Shown here: piece after piece, positions 1-7,754 of the stretch
How positions within the stretch are numbered: the first letter of the stretch is position 1
Layout: the number at the start of each line of letters is the position of its first letter
Assembly: GCA_024304885.1 (NCBI GenBank)
Contig: JALJOM010000003.1
Coordinates: 252,296 to 316,295, forward strand
Length of the DNA stretch: 64,000 nucleotides
Direction of reading: 5' to 3'
Origin: Beijerinckiaceae bacterium
GTDB lineage: Bacteria; Pseudomonadota; Alphaproteobacteria; Rhizobiales; Beijerinckiaceae
Made by a program: the position numbers and the translations under genes
The notes under the pieces: generated by a model
Told to the model about the DNA's origin: nothing
Seen by the model: the letters and a program-made list of their open reading frames with translations, nothing else
Databases searched by the model: none

Positions 1-151
1 GCGCCGCCGCCGAGGTTTCGATCATGCGGCACAAGGCCTGATCGATCGACTCCATCCCGCCCGAGGGATGCGCGGCAGGGACATCCTCGGTCGTCGCCAA
101 AGCCGCGCTGCTGCCGAGACAAGCCATGAGGAACAAGGCACTCGAGCGCAT
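1..151 (-). CDS. Partial lytic murein transglycosylase, N-terminus only
   Basis: Only the first 50 codons are inside the window; the gene runs off the left edge. The translation opens with a good signal peptide (MRSSALFLMACLGSSAALA, residues 1-19), so the product is exported. After about 25 residues it reads LCRMIETSAAA. In soluble lytic transglycosylases of Rhizobiales that stretch sits directly before the catalytic SLT helix, but the catalytic Glu itself is outside the window. The family assignment is therefore an inference from the lead-in motif. The overlapping ORF at 22-237 in another frame lacks these features and was discarded. Confidence 0.55.
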   Translation of the reverse strand, partial: MRSSALFLMACLGSSAALATTEDVPAAHPSGGMESIDQALCRMIETSAAA

Positions 152-296
152 GAAGGGTACCGCATGCCGCGACCGAGATCGGAGGCGCTCGGGCCAAGCA
201 CGACGGCCGAATCCCGCGACGCCTTTCCGCTACACATTTACCTTCTTGGTGCACGAACCGTAAACGACGTCCGGCTCGAAGCGATCGAGCCGGCGC

Positions 297-1634
297 TCAG
301 GCGACGGCTTTGATCGCGCGCCCCGTGCGCTCGACAATCTCGCCGATCTGCGCCTCGCTGATGATCAAGGGCGGGGTGAGGACGATCGTGTCCCCGGCGA
401 GGCGGAGCAGGAGATCGTGGTCGTGGAAGGCGCGATCCATGGCCTCGAAGCCGCGCTTTCCCGGCGCGTCGGGCTTGCCGGCGAGATCGATCGCCGCCGT
501 GAGCCCTAGCGTGCGGATGTCGAGCACGTTGGGAAGCCCCCTCAGCCCGTGGACCGTGTCGGCCCAGATGCCCTCCAGGGCTTTCGCGCGGTCGAATAGG
601 CCTTCCTGCGCATAGAGGTCGAGCGTCGCGAGGCCGGCCGCGCAAGCGAGCGGATGGCCGGAATAGGTATAGCCGTGGAAGAGCTCGACCGCGTGGTCGG
701 GACCCTTCATGAAGGCCTCGTAGATCGGCTTGCGCACGATCACGCCCCCCATCGGCACGGTGCCCGAGGTCACGCCTTTGGCGAAGGTGATCATGTCGGG
801 CACGACACCATAGCGCTCGGCGGCGAAGGCATGGCCGAGGCGGCCGAAGCCCGTGATGACCTCGTCGAAGATCAGGAGAATCCCGTATTTGTCGCAGATT
901 GCGCGGAGCCGTTCGAGATAGCCCTTGGGCGGCGGCAGGACGCCGGTCGAGCCGGCCATGGGCTCGACGATGACGGCGGCAATCGTCGAGGCGTCGTGCA
1001 GGCCGACCAGCCTTTCGAGCTCGTCGGCGAGGTGGGCGCCCCATTCGGGCTCGCCCTTGGTGAAGGCCTGCTCGGCGCGGTTGTAGGTCGCCGGCAGATG
1101 ATCGACGCCGGCCAGCAACATCCCGAACACCTTGCGATTGGGGACCATGCCGCCGACCGCGGTGCCGCCGAAGCAGGCCCCGTGATAGCCGCGCTCGCGC
1201 CCGATCAGGCGCTGGCGCGAGCCCTCGCCGCGGATATTGTGGAAGGCCAGCGCGATCTTCAGCGCGGTATCGACCGCCTCCGAGCCCGAGTTGGCGAAGA
1301 AGACATGGGAGAGGTCGGCGGGGGCGAGCGCGGCGACCCGCGCCGCGAGGGCGAACACTTTCGGATGGCCGAACTGGAACGGCGGCGCGAAGTCGAGCTC
1401 TCCCGCCTGCGCCCTGATCGCCTCGACGATCGGCTCGCGGGAATGGCCGGCATTGGCGCACCAGAGGCCCGCCGTCGCGTCGAGGATCGCGCGACCCTCG
1501 GGCGTATAGTAATGCATGTCCTTGGCCGAGGCGACGATCCGCGGGCTCTGCTTGAAGGCTCGGTTGGCCGTGAACGGCATCCAATAGGCATCGAGATCGT
1601 TGGGGAGGAGGGTTTTCGCGGCGGCGGACGTCAT
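297..1634 (-). CDS. Class III aminotransferase (omega-amino acid--pyruvate / beta-alanine type)
   Basis: This is a 445-residue PLP-dependent fold-type I class III aminotransferase, the usual length for omega-amino acid:pyruvate transaminases. NSGSEA (115-120) binds the cofactor phosphate. FDEVITGFGR (256-265) carries the Asp that contacts the pyridine nitrogen. K286 in TFAKGVTSG is the Schiff-base lysine. The N-terminal pattern DAYWMPFTANRAF is typical of the beta-alanine/omega-amino acid:pyruvate group, which moves an amino group from beta-alanine or another omega-amine to pyruvate. The exact amine substrate cannot be read from sequence. The gene stands alone, transcribed away from the DUF2214 gene. 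The ATG at 1634 starts the conserved N-terminus; a longer out-of-frame reading on the same strand is a shadow. Confidence 0.9.
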   Translation of the reverse strand: MTSAAAKTLLPNDLDAYWMPFTANRAFKQSPRIVASAKDMHYYTPEGRAILDATAGLWCANAGHSREPIVEAIRAQAGELDFAPPFQFGHPKVFALAARVAALAPADLSHVFFANSGSEAVDTALKIALAFHNIRGEGSRQRLIGRERGYHGACFGGTAVGGMVPNRKVFGMLLAGVDHLPATYNRAEQAFTKGEPEWGAHLADELERLVGLHDASTIAAVIVEPMAGSTGVLPPPKGYLERLRAICDKYGILLIFDEVITGFGRLGHAFAAERYGVVPDMITFAKGVTSGTVPMGGVIVRKPIYEAFMKGPDHAVELFHGYTYSGHPLACAAGLATLDLYAQEGLFDRAKALEGIWADTVHGLRGLPNVLDIRTLGLTAAIDLAGKPDAPGKRGFEAMDRAFHDHDLLLRLAGDTIVLTPPLIISEAQIGEIVERTGRAIKAVA

Positions 1635-1793
1635 GGGGGGCTCCGGCAGGGGGGCAGGCCGAACCTAGGGGGGAATCACGGTCGAGGAAACCCGGTTGCC
1701 AGCGGGCAAGAATGATGCCGCGCATCGGCGAGCTATTTTCTGTCACGATATTCCGTCATCGTCTCCACGAGGGTCCTTCAGGAGCGAACAGCC

Positions 1794-2240
1794 GTGCTCA
1801 CCGACTTCCTCCTCGCGAGCCTGCATCACCTCGCGGCCTTCGCCCTCGTCGCGGTCATCGCCTGCGAGCTCGTGCTGCTGCGCCCCGGCCTCGACGCGGC
1901 GACGGCGAAACGGATCGCGATGCTCGACGCCTTCTATGGACTCGCGGCGCTCCTCCTTCTCGTTGCCGGGTTCGGCCGCGTATTCCTCGGTGCGAAGGGC
2001 GGGGACTATTACCTCGGGAGCCTCGCCTTCTGGGCCAAGATCTCGCTCTTCGTCGGGGTCGGCCTCCTGTCGATAGCGCCGACCCTGCGCTTCATGGCGT
2101 GGCGTCGCAAGGTCTCCGGCGACCCGTCGTTTACGCCGGCACAGGAGGACGTGCGGGCGACCAAGCGCTATATCCATGCCGAGGCGGGGCTTCTCGTCCT
2201 CATCCCGATCCTCGCCGCCGCCATGGCGCGGGGCTATTGA
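1794..2240 (+). CDS. DUF2214 family integral membrane protein
   Basis: A 148-residue protein with about four hydrophobic helices (near residues 5-27, 46-68, 78-98 and 128-146) and little soluble mass. The opening LLASLHHLAAFALVAVIACE has the membrane-embedded histidines seen in DUF2214 proteins, which have no settled biochemical role. Translation starts at GTG, with AGGAG about 10 nt upstream. It is divergent from the aminotransferase and converges with the porin gene, leaving a 27-nt gap. No operon partner is visible, so context does not suggest a function. Confidence 0.75.
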   Translation: MLTDFLLASLHHLAAFALVAVIACELVLLRPGLDAATAKRIAMLDAFYGLAALLLLVAGFGRVFLGAKGGDYYLGSLAFWAKISLFVGVGLLSIAPTLRFMAWRRKVSGDPSFTPAQEDVRATKRYIHAEAGLLVLIPILAAAMARGY

Positions 2241-2267
2241 GCGCCTGCGCCCCGGTCGTCGACGGCC

Positions 2268-3782
2268 TCAGAAGCTCACCACGGTACGGACGCCGAACAC
2301 CGCGGCGTCGGGGATGCGCCCGAGGGCCGGGTCGAGCGGATCTGCGATCCCGCCGCCGGGACGAAAGATATATTGGAAATCGGGCTGCACGATCCAGCTC
2401 GGCCCGAGCTGAGCTTGGTAGGTCACCTCGAGCGCGAGTTCGTAGCTTTGGACCGGCGCAGCGTCACCGGAGAAGAAATTGGTGTCGCGATCGAGCGCGC
2501 CGATGGAGGGGGAGAGCCGTGAGAAAGCCACGGCGCAGCCGAATGTATCGTCCGGCCGTTCTGCCGAGAGCCCGATGAAGTTGATGCCCGCGTCCGCATA
2601 GAAGCTCATCAGGTTGCGATTCTGTGGGCTCACCGCGAAGCGCGCAAACCCGCCGATGCCCTTCTTGGCAGCTGCGCCGGGCAGCCGCCAAAGCATCTGG
2701 TCGATCACGCCATAAATCGCGAAATCGCCGTTGTGGACGCGCGGCCGGCCGATGCTCGTCGGATCGGCGAGCGACTTGCCGTCGATCCCGAAACGGGTGT
2801 CGTCGAAGGGCCCGAAATGCTGCCAGCCCCCGAGCTTGACGGTCCCGGCGAGACCCTGTGAGTCCGCATCCTGGTTGTATCTGTATTCCGCCTCGCCGAT
2901 CACGAAGGGCGGATCCTGGAGGCGGAAATTGGTTCCATGCGGATCCCCTATCTCCTGCAGCCCCGTGAACCCCGTCCCGGCCGGGTCCCCGTTGTAGATG
3001 CCGGCACGGAGCGTGAGGGCGTCGGTCGGATCCAGCTCGACACGCACGCCGGGGGTCGAGAGTGGGTAGTTGGGGCCGCCGCCACCAGGAAGGTTCTGGA
3101 GGAACAGGTTCGACCAGCCGAAGGTCACGTTCGCGTAGAGGGTGCTCGCAAAGGCACTGAGGAAGAACTCGTTGTCGGCCGTGAGCTGGCCGATGCGGAT
3201 CGAGGCTCTGCCCTCGAGGAGCTGCTGCTGGAGCCAGAGCTCGAAGAGCCGCGTGGTCGGCCGCGCCGCAAATCCGCTGATCGTCGAATAGTTGAATATG
3301 TTCTTCTCCGACAGGTTGCGGCCCTGGATCTGGTAGGCATTGACACGGAAGCTCGTGCCGGTCAGGCCCGCGAGCTTCTCCAGATCGGCATCGATCGCCA
3401 TGTAGAGGACGCTGCCGTAGGAGGCGCCTTGCTTCACGCCGCCGGTGGGATTTCCGAACGTGTCCTGGATATAGCTCAGCTGAAAGTTGACGCCGCGATC
3501 GAGCAAGGACTTCTTGAAGTCCCCGAGCGGCGGAACGAGCGAGGTGATCGAGGGCTCCTCGGGCGGCGCCAAGGTGACGGGAGCCTCCTTGTGGCCGGTC
3601 GGGTTCGAGGCCGGATGGTGCGCCCGAGCAAGGTCGCAAGGTGGCGCGACGGTGCCCACGAGAACGACAACCCGGAGCAGTACGCGCCGGCACCACGACG
3701 CGGCGCGGCGCGAAAGCCCGCTGCGCCCCTGCGGGACCGCCTGCGGCACCCGGTTGGTACGACGAGGCCCGTTCGGCGGCAT
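2268..3782 (-). CDS. Carbohydrate-selective porin, OprB family
   Basis: The 504-residue product looks like an outer-membrane beta-barrel of the OprB type. An arginine-rich leader with a hydrophobic core (near residues 30-50) is followed by FQLSYIQDTFGNPTGGVKQG and many alternating amphipathic strands. It includes the family-typical RIGQLTADNEFFLS and ends in a terminal Phe (GVRTVVSF), the barrel-assembly signal. OprB porins admit sugars and other small solutes. I chose the ATG at 3782 because residues further upstream are a non-hydrophobic extension. The leader is longer than usual, so a start inside residues 1-35 is possible. No sugar-uptake genes are adjacent, so the substrate is unknown. 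Confidence 0.85.
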   Translation of the reverse strand: MPPNGPRRTNRVPQAVPQGRSGLSRRAASWCRRVLLRVVVLVGTVAPPCDLARAHHPASNPTGHKEAPVTLAPPEEPSITSLVPPLGDFKKSLLDRGVNFQLSYIQDTFGNPTGGVKQGASYGSVLYMAIDADLEKLAGLTGTSFRVNAYQIQGRNLSEKNIFNYSTISGFAARPTTRLFELWLQQQLLEGRASIRIGQLTADNEFFLSAFASTLYANVTFGWSNLFLQNLPGGGGPNYPLSTPGVRVELDPTDALTLRAGIYNGDPAGTGFTGLQEIGDPHGTNFRLQDPPFVIGEAEYRYNQDADSQGLAGTVKLGGWQHFGPFDDTRFGIDGKSLADPTSIGRPRVHNGDFAIYGVIDQMLWRLPGAAAKKGIGGFARFAVSPQNRNLMSFYADAGINFIGLSAERPDDTFGCAVAFSRLSPSIGALDRDTNFFSGDAAPVQSYELALEVTYQAQLGPSWIVQPDFQYIFRPGGGIADPLDPALGRIPDAAVFGVRTVVSF

Positions 3783-4227
3783 AGCGATATCCTCGGACTC
3801 GGAGAGGGGACCGGGGATCGGCCCTGCACACCTCGCGTCTTGCGAGGATGATTTGTCGAGCGGGACGAGAGGGGCAAGAGCACAGAATCCACAGCAGCCC
3901 AAAAAAGCGCGGCCTGCGCCGGCCGTATCGGGAAATGTCCTCGCCGAGGCGCGGGAGCCTTTCCGAGCGAGCCTGCCTGTCACGAGCGGAAGCCCGGCGA
4001 GGAGGGTCGGCTCGCGCTCTCTAACCCGCAAGTGTGCCTCGGGGCCGGGCGAGCCCTCGTCCAAAGCTTCGCGATCGAGAGACATTGCTCGACATTCGGG
4101 CAGCGCGGACTAGATTCTGCGTGCCGAGGCATTGGCCTCTGGCTGCCGCCTCGGTCGAGCCACAGGCCACGTTCTTGCTTGCTGCTGCGACTCCTCGGTC
4201 GGTGACACGATCGGAGTATCGATTGCA
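3783..4227. other. Intergenic stretch without recognisable gene, left of the IS
   Basis: No reading frame here has a convincing start, codon use or family resemblance. The right end is AT-rich just before the IS target site. Because the IS separates this DNA from the Crp/Fnr gene start, the last ~150 nt are probably the original upstream region of that regulator. Confidence 0.5.
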
Positions 4228-4235
4228 TATTATAT

Positions 4236-4260
4236 GGGGATTATCCCCTTGACGCAAGTA
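4236..4260 (+). repeat. Left terminal inverted repeat of the IS1595 element
   Basis: This 25-bp end begins GGGGATTATCCCC, itself a 13-bp palindrome, and matches the reverse complement of 6589-6613 exactly. The TATTATAT target duplication abuts it on the left. Confidence 0.95.
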
Positions 4261-4297
4261 CGCTCCTATGGCATAGTCACGGCCATAGGAGATCGAC

Positions 4298-5224
4298 ATG
4301 GAACCCCGCAAGCGTAAGCGCCCTTCGAAGGCTGGACAGAAAGAGAGCAACGTCCAGGCTTTTTCGGTTCGCGAGTTCTTCGCGACCTTCCCGAATGACG
4401 ACGCTTGCCTGACGCGGGTTATGGAAGTTCGTTTCGGCCTTCGCCATACGTGCGGCAAGTGCGGCACCGAGACGACGTTTCACAAGATCACCGGGCGCCG
4501 CGCCTTCGCGTGCGCAGCTTGCGGCGACCATCTCTATCCGTGCGCCGGAACGATCTTCGAAGACAGCCGGACGCCGCTGCAAACGTGGTTCTATGCGATC
4601 TATCTCTTCATCGCGACGCGCCACGGCGTCAGCGGTAAGGAGCTGCAACGCACCCTCGGCGTCACATACAAGACCGCATGGCGCATCGGCCATCAAATCC
4701 GCTCTCTCATGGAGAAGGCGGACGGCTTCGAAATGCTCAAAGGTCATGTCGAACTCGACGAGGCTTATGTGGGCGGGCGTCGCTCTGGAAAGCGCGGGCG
4801 TGGCGCCGAAGGCAAGACCATCGTCATGGGGCTCGCCGAGCGTGGCGGAAAGATTGCGGCTGAAGTGATCCCGAACGTCAAGAAAGAGACGCTTCGCGGC
4901 GTCGTGCTAGAGAAGGTCGAAAAGGGCGCGATCGTCTCGACGGATGAACTCTATTCCTACAATTTACTAGAAGGTGACGGCTACAAGCACGGCCGCGTGA
5001 AGCACGGCGAGAAGGAGTGGAGCTATTACGACTATCGACATGACGCTGTGCATAACACCAATCGCGTCGAGAGCTTTTGGAAGCTCTTCAAGAAGTCGGT
5101 CGCGTCAACGCACATTCATATCAGCGAGAAGCACGCCGAGCGGTACCTTGGCGAGTTCGCTTTCCGCTCGAACCATCGTCACATGCGGAATGCGATGTTT
5201 GATTTGTTGATTGCGGCGCTTTGA
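4298..5224 (+). CDS. IS1595-family (ISXO2-like) transposase
   Basis: The 308-residue transposase moves the surrounding element. It has an N-terminal zinc ribbon (CGKC near residue 51 and CAAC about 20 residues later), a helix-turn-helix-like segment (ELQRTLGVTYKTAWRIGHQI) and the ISXO2-like catalytic domain. That domain carries acidic residues in ELDEAYVGG, STDELYSY and the NTNRVESFWKLFKK block, consistent with the DDE/N-type active site of IS1595. Length is normal for the family and no frameshift or internal stop is present. It starts 38 nt inside the left inverted repeat. Its 3' end overlaps the convergent small ORF. Confidence 0.95.
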   Translation: MEPRKRKRPSKAGQKESNVQAFSVREFFATFPNDDACLTRVMEVRFGLRHTCGKCGTETTFHKITGRRAFACAACGDHLYPCAGTIFEDSRTPLQTWFYAIYLFIATRHGVSGKELQRTLGVTYKTAWRIGHQIRSLMEKADGFEMLKGHVELDEAYVGGRRSGKRGRGAEGKTIVMGLAERGGKIAAEVIPNVKKETLRGVVLEKVEKGAIVSTDELYSYNLLEGDGYKHGRVKHGEKEWSYYDYRHDAVHNTNRVESFWKLFKKSVASTHIHISEKHAERYLGEFAFRSNHRHMRNAMFDLLIAAL

Positions 5225-5372
5225 TTAGCGCCGCGGTCAAGGTGGTGAAGGCGCCGATGTCAATCGGCCCGACGCCGCGGGCTTCCTCTTGCTCAATAAA
5301 CGCGTCAAGGCGCCCGCTGCTAACGGCCTCAGCTAATGTTAAGCGATCAGGCGACTTGTCCATCATCCCCAA
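5121..5372 (-). CDS. Small IS passenger protein, possible antitoxin partner
   Basis: This 83-residue ORF is translated after the VapD-like gene, overlapping its end by 26 nt, and ends inside the 3' part of the opposing transposase gene. The first ~50 residues (KLTLAEA-like start, then GRLDAFIEQEEARGVG) look like an acidic helical domain. The C-terminal third (GSSGKRTRQGTARRASR) is basic and runs antiparallel to transposase codons. Possible starts are at 5372, 5366 and 5363. Coupling to a VapD-like toxin suggests an antitoxin role, but that is inference; the part overlapping the transposase could be non-coding. Confidence 0.5.
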   Translation of the reverse strand: MGMMDKSPDRLTLAEAVSSGRLDAFIEQEEARGVGPIDIGAFTTLTAALIKAPQSTNQTSHSACDDGSSGKRTRQGTARRASR

Positions 5373-5733
5373 GCCGTAGGCGATTGTTTATCGCTGGCAT
5401 AAGATCGTTGTCTTCGTCTACCCGCAGCATCCTCAGATCGCGCACTGCCGGACCGAACCAGGCGAATCTCCGGTCTGCCTCTTGGACTGCCATGACGCAA
5501 CGGACAGCATCCGACGATTCGTCGCCGAAATAAACGCTACCCTGCTTGCGCGTGAAGCCAAACTGGGAGAACACTGACTCAATCTTAGGGTAACACGTCC
5601 CACGGTAATTCTGACCGCAAAGCTTTTCCGCTGTTGCAGTATCAAGATCGAAAGCTATTGCGTACACCCTGTTCGCCTTTCGGATGGCCGTCGCGCGCGG
5701 CTTGGCCTTAGAACGAATTGGAATCACAGGCAT
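5347..5733 (-). CDS. VapD-like protein (putative ribonuclease toxin) carried by the IS
   Basis: The 128-residue product matches the VapD pattern. VYAIAFDLDTATAEK opens a ferredoxin-like fold, then come FGFTRKQGSVYFGDE and the family-typical end WFGPAVRDLRMLRVDEDND. Known VapD proteins are Cas2-like ribonucleases, some paired with the antitoxin VapX. A basic N-terminal extension of about 20 residues (IPIRSKAKPRATAIRKANR) precedes the domain and is unusual for VapD. The gene is inside the IS1595 element, so it moves with it. The active-site Asp of the FDLD motif is intact. Toxicity is inferred from family membership. Confidence 0.75.
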   Translation of the reverse strand: MPVIPIRSKAKPRATAIRKANRVYAIAFDLDTATAEKLCGQNYRGTCYPKIESVFSQFGFTRKQGSVYFGDESSDAVRCVMAVQEADRRFAWFGPAVRDLRMLRVDEDNDLMPAINNRLRLGDDGQVA

Positions 5734-5805
5734 GAGTCATCTTCCCGAAAAGCATCGATGGACACTCTTCGGTATAGACGAACCCGGCGAATTGTGCTAG
5801 CAGAA

Positions 5806-5830
5806 AAGCGCCGGGGGAACCCCGGCGCTT
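5806..5830 (-). terminator. Rho-independent terminator, minus strand
   Basis: An 11-bp GC-rich stem (AAGCGCCGGGG paired with CCCCGGCGCTT) closes on a 3-nt loop. On the minus strand it is followed by a T-rich run (TTTTCTGC). It lies between the winged-helix-like gene and the VapD-like gene, so it should end transcription of the former and separate the two passengers. Confidence 0.7.
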
Positions 5831-5937
5831 CCCCGCTTTAAGCTAACAAGGCGGTTTGCCACATAGGGATACTCCTTTCCTTGAGTGGCGCCTTGCGTGA
5901 TCCGTCCGGCAAGATTTCTCACGCGAGGCAGGGAACC

Positions 5938-6450
5938 TCAAACAGCGTCCGCCGCATCACGGTTGGGCGCTGTTTCTGTTTCAGCTTCAAAAAAGCCAAA
6001 TCGTTTGGCGGCGTTTTCCGTAACGAGCCACGTTCCGGGAAGGTCGCCAGACTCCGCAACGTAGTGATGCTCTTTGTACGAAAGCATCCGATTCCGCGCA
6101 TCGCTTGGCTTAAGATTGATCCCGTGTCGCTCTGCTAGCTTTATCAAGCTAGACTCTGGGAACCCGGCGTCCCCGAAACTGCGCCATGCATCTCGCAGAA
6201 TAGCTTTCCACGTATTTGAGATCGCCCCGGGCTGTCGCCCCCCTCGATATCCGGTGGACAATGGCGCACCGGAGCCGGCTTCACCCTGTCCGGTGCGCCT
6301 GACCCGCCCCATATCTGGCGGCAAGCGATCGGCAATAATTCGCATGCCTCGCAGCTCCGCCTCGGCGATTTCGATGCGATGCCGCAGGTCTGCGATCTCC
6401 GCCTCCTTAGCAGCGATCGGGTCAGTTTTGATGTCGGCGTGGAATGACAT
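5938..6450 (-). CDS. IS passenger protein with coiled coil and winged-helix-like domain
   Basis: The 170-residue protein has no name I recognise. Residues 10-45 (AAKEAEIADLRHRIEIAEAE) form a short coiled coil. Residues 55-80 are a Gly/Arg-rich linker. Residues 80-160 (WKAILRDAWRSFGDAGFPES through TWLVTENAAKRFGFFE) read like a winged-helix DNA-binding fold. A terminator follows its 3' end. Its position just inside the right end of the IS1595 element suggests a passenger regulator or target-site factor, but no function is shown. Confidence 0.6.
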   Translation of the reverse strand: MSFHADIKTDPIAAKEAEIADLRHRIEIAEAELRGMRIIADRLPPDMGRVRRTGQGEAGSGAPLSTGYRGGRQPGAISNTWKAILRDAWRSFGDAGFPESSLIKLAERHGINLKPSDARNRMLSYKEHHYVAESGDLPGTWLVTENAAKRFGFFEAETETAPNRDAADAV

Positions 6451-6588
6451 GCGCGCTTATATGACACGCGCTACGCCGCATGTAAAGTGCGGCGCGAAAA
6501 ATTTTGAATCAAAATCAAACGCTTGCGCGAATAGCGCCGCGCGTCCGATATGCCAGTCTATCCGTGCTATAAAAGGAACAAGCCGCGC

Positions 6589-6613
6589 TACTTGCGTCAA
6601 GGGGATAATCCCC
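6589..6613 (-). repeat. Right terminal inverted repeat of the IS1595 element
   Basis: Exact inverted copy of 4236-4260, ending GGGGATAATCCCC and followed by the second copy of TATTATAT at 6614-6621. Confidence 0.95.
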
Positions 6614-6635
6614 TATTATATTATAGGGGCGACCC

Positions 6636-7370
6636 GTGCTTCAAAAATCCGACGATCGCAAGACCGCCAACCGCATCCTGCTCGCGCTACCTCCGGCGAC
6701 CTTCGAGCGCATCCGATCCAATCTGGAACATGTCGACCTCGTAAGGGGGCAGATCGTCTACCATGTAGATTTGCCGATCAATGAACTCTACTTCGTGGAT
6801 CGAGGGCTGATCTCACTCGTCAAGACAATGCAGGATGGTCGGACAGTAGAGATCGGTGCTGTCGGAATCGAGGGTGTCACGGGCTGCAACGCTCTCTTCG
6901 GCATGGAAAGTGCCATCCTGGAGTCGATTGTCCAGCTCCCGGGTTCCGCCCTTCGGGTCCGTGCCGACACCCTGCGCAAGGAGATGGCGGCGGACGGGGC
7001 CTTGCGCGGCTATATCCAGAAATATGCTCACTTCGCCGTCGCCCAGCTGGCGCAGACCGCTGCCTGCAACCGCCTGCATTCGCTCGAGGAACGCTGCTGC
7101 CGATGGCTCCTGATCGCGCACGACAATGCCCGATCGGACAGCTTTCGGCTCACCCATGAATTTCTAGCAATGATGCTCGGGGTGCAGCGGAGCGGCGTGT
7201 CCCTGACGGCGAGCATCCTGCAGAAGGCGGGCTTGATCTGCTACGCTCGCGGGATCGTCACCGTCACCGACAGGCCGGGCCTCGAAGCGGCGGCTTGCGA
7301 GTGCTACCGGGCGATCCACGCGCAGCTCGACCGGTTGTTCGGCTCGCCGAAAAAGGCCCGCGGCCTTTGA
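6636..7370 (+). CDS. Crp/Fnr-family transcriptional regulator
   Basis: A 244-residue regulator. Residues 15-125 are a cyclic-nucleotide-binding-type beta-barrel (GQIVYHVDLPINELYFVDRG). After a dimerisation helix, residues 150-220 form a Crp-type helix-turn-helix (LTHEFLAMMLGVQRSGVSLT). The Fnr-type cysteine cluster is absent, so it is not an oxygen-sensing FNR; its ligand is unknown. It resembles the abundant Crp_2 regulators of Rhizobiales. The start is GTG with AGGGG about 8 nt upstream. The IS1595 target duplication ends only 14 nt before the start, so the native promoter is displaced by about 2.4 kb and transcription must now start within the IS end or be lost. Confidence 0.88.
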   Translation: MLQKSDDRKTANRILLALPPATFERIRSNLEHVDLVRGQIVYHVDLPINELYFVDRGLISLVKTMQDGRTVEIGAVGIEGVTGCNALFGMESAILESIVQLPGSALRVRADTLRKEMAADGALRGYIQKYAHFAVAQLAQTAACNRLHSLEERCCRWLLIAHDNARSDSFRLTHEFLAMMLGVQRSGVSLTASILQKAGLICYARGIVTVTDRPGLEAAACECYRAIHAQLDRLFGSPKKARGL

Positions 7371-7754
7371 ACGTCAGGCCAGGATTTTAGGCCGTTTGTT
7401 CGATATCGCACCGACATTTCGGACGGCGACGGTTATTCTCGGGCTCGGGTCGAGGTCGATTTCCGATCAAATTCGAAAGCAAACGATGTTCATGATGTGT
7501 CGCGAGCTCTCGTTGCAACCGCGCACCACGGTCCGTTTCGCGGCAAATTGCTCTGAATGGTCGGGAGGACGGGGCATGGATGCCTGCAGGGCATGACGGG
7601 CCCGCGTGGCCCCGGCCGGCGCCATCGCTCGAGACGGATCGAGCGGCAAACTCGCGCTTTCGCGAAAGGCGGGGCAGCGCGCTGTCCTCCCGACCCGGTG
7701 AACGTGCGGCCGCCCTGCCGGGACATCCTGGAACGGTGCGTGCGGCACCTCGTC
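7371..7754. other. Intergenic stretch with no recognised gene
   Basis: I see no gene I can support here. The open frame that reaches the next gene from position 7557 has arginine-rich, proline-rich residues typical of a shadow reading in high-GC DNA, so I start that gene at 7755 instead. Confidence 0.4.

Larger units (their letters stand above)
4236..6613 (+). mobile_element. Complete IS1595-family insertion sequence with passenger genes
   Basis: The element is 2378 bp long. Its ends are perfect 25-bp inverted repeats (4236-4260 and 6589-6613). It is flanked by an identical 8-bp direct repeat, TATTATAT, at 4228-4235 and 6614-6621, so the insertion is intact and fairly recent. An 8-bp AT-rich duplication is typical of IS1595. 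Cargo is the transposase on the plus strand plus three minus-strand genes: a small ORF, a VapD-like protein and a winged-helix-like protein. Carriage of passengers is known in IS1595 subgroups. The interior appears somewhat less GC-rich than neighbouring genes. Confidence 0.93.

Noticed and set aside
2268-4085. Longer start for the OprB porin at 4085
   Set aside because: The extra 101 residues lack a signal peptide or porin similarity and would place the leader internally.
6586-6606. GGAAC near the right IS end as an EcfG promoter for the Crp/Fnr gene
   Set aside because: The spacing is 15 nt and the -10 element reads CGTC, not CGTT.
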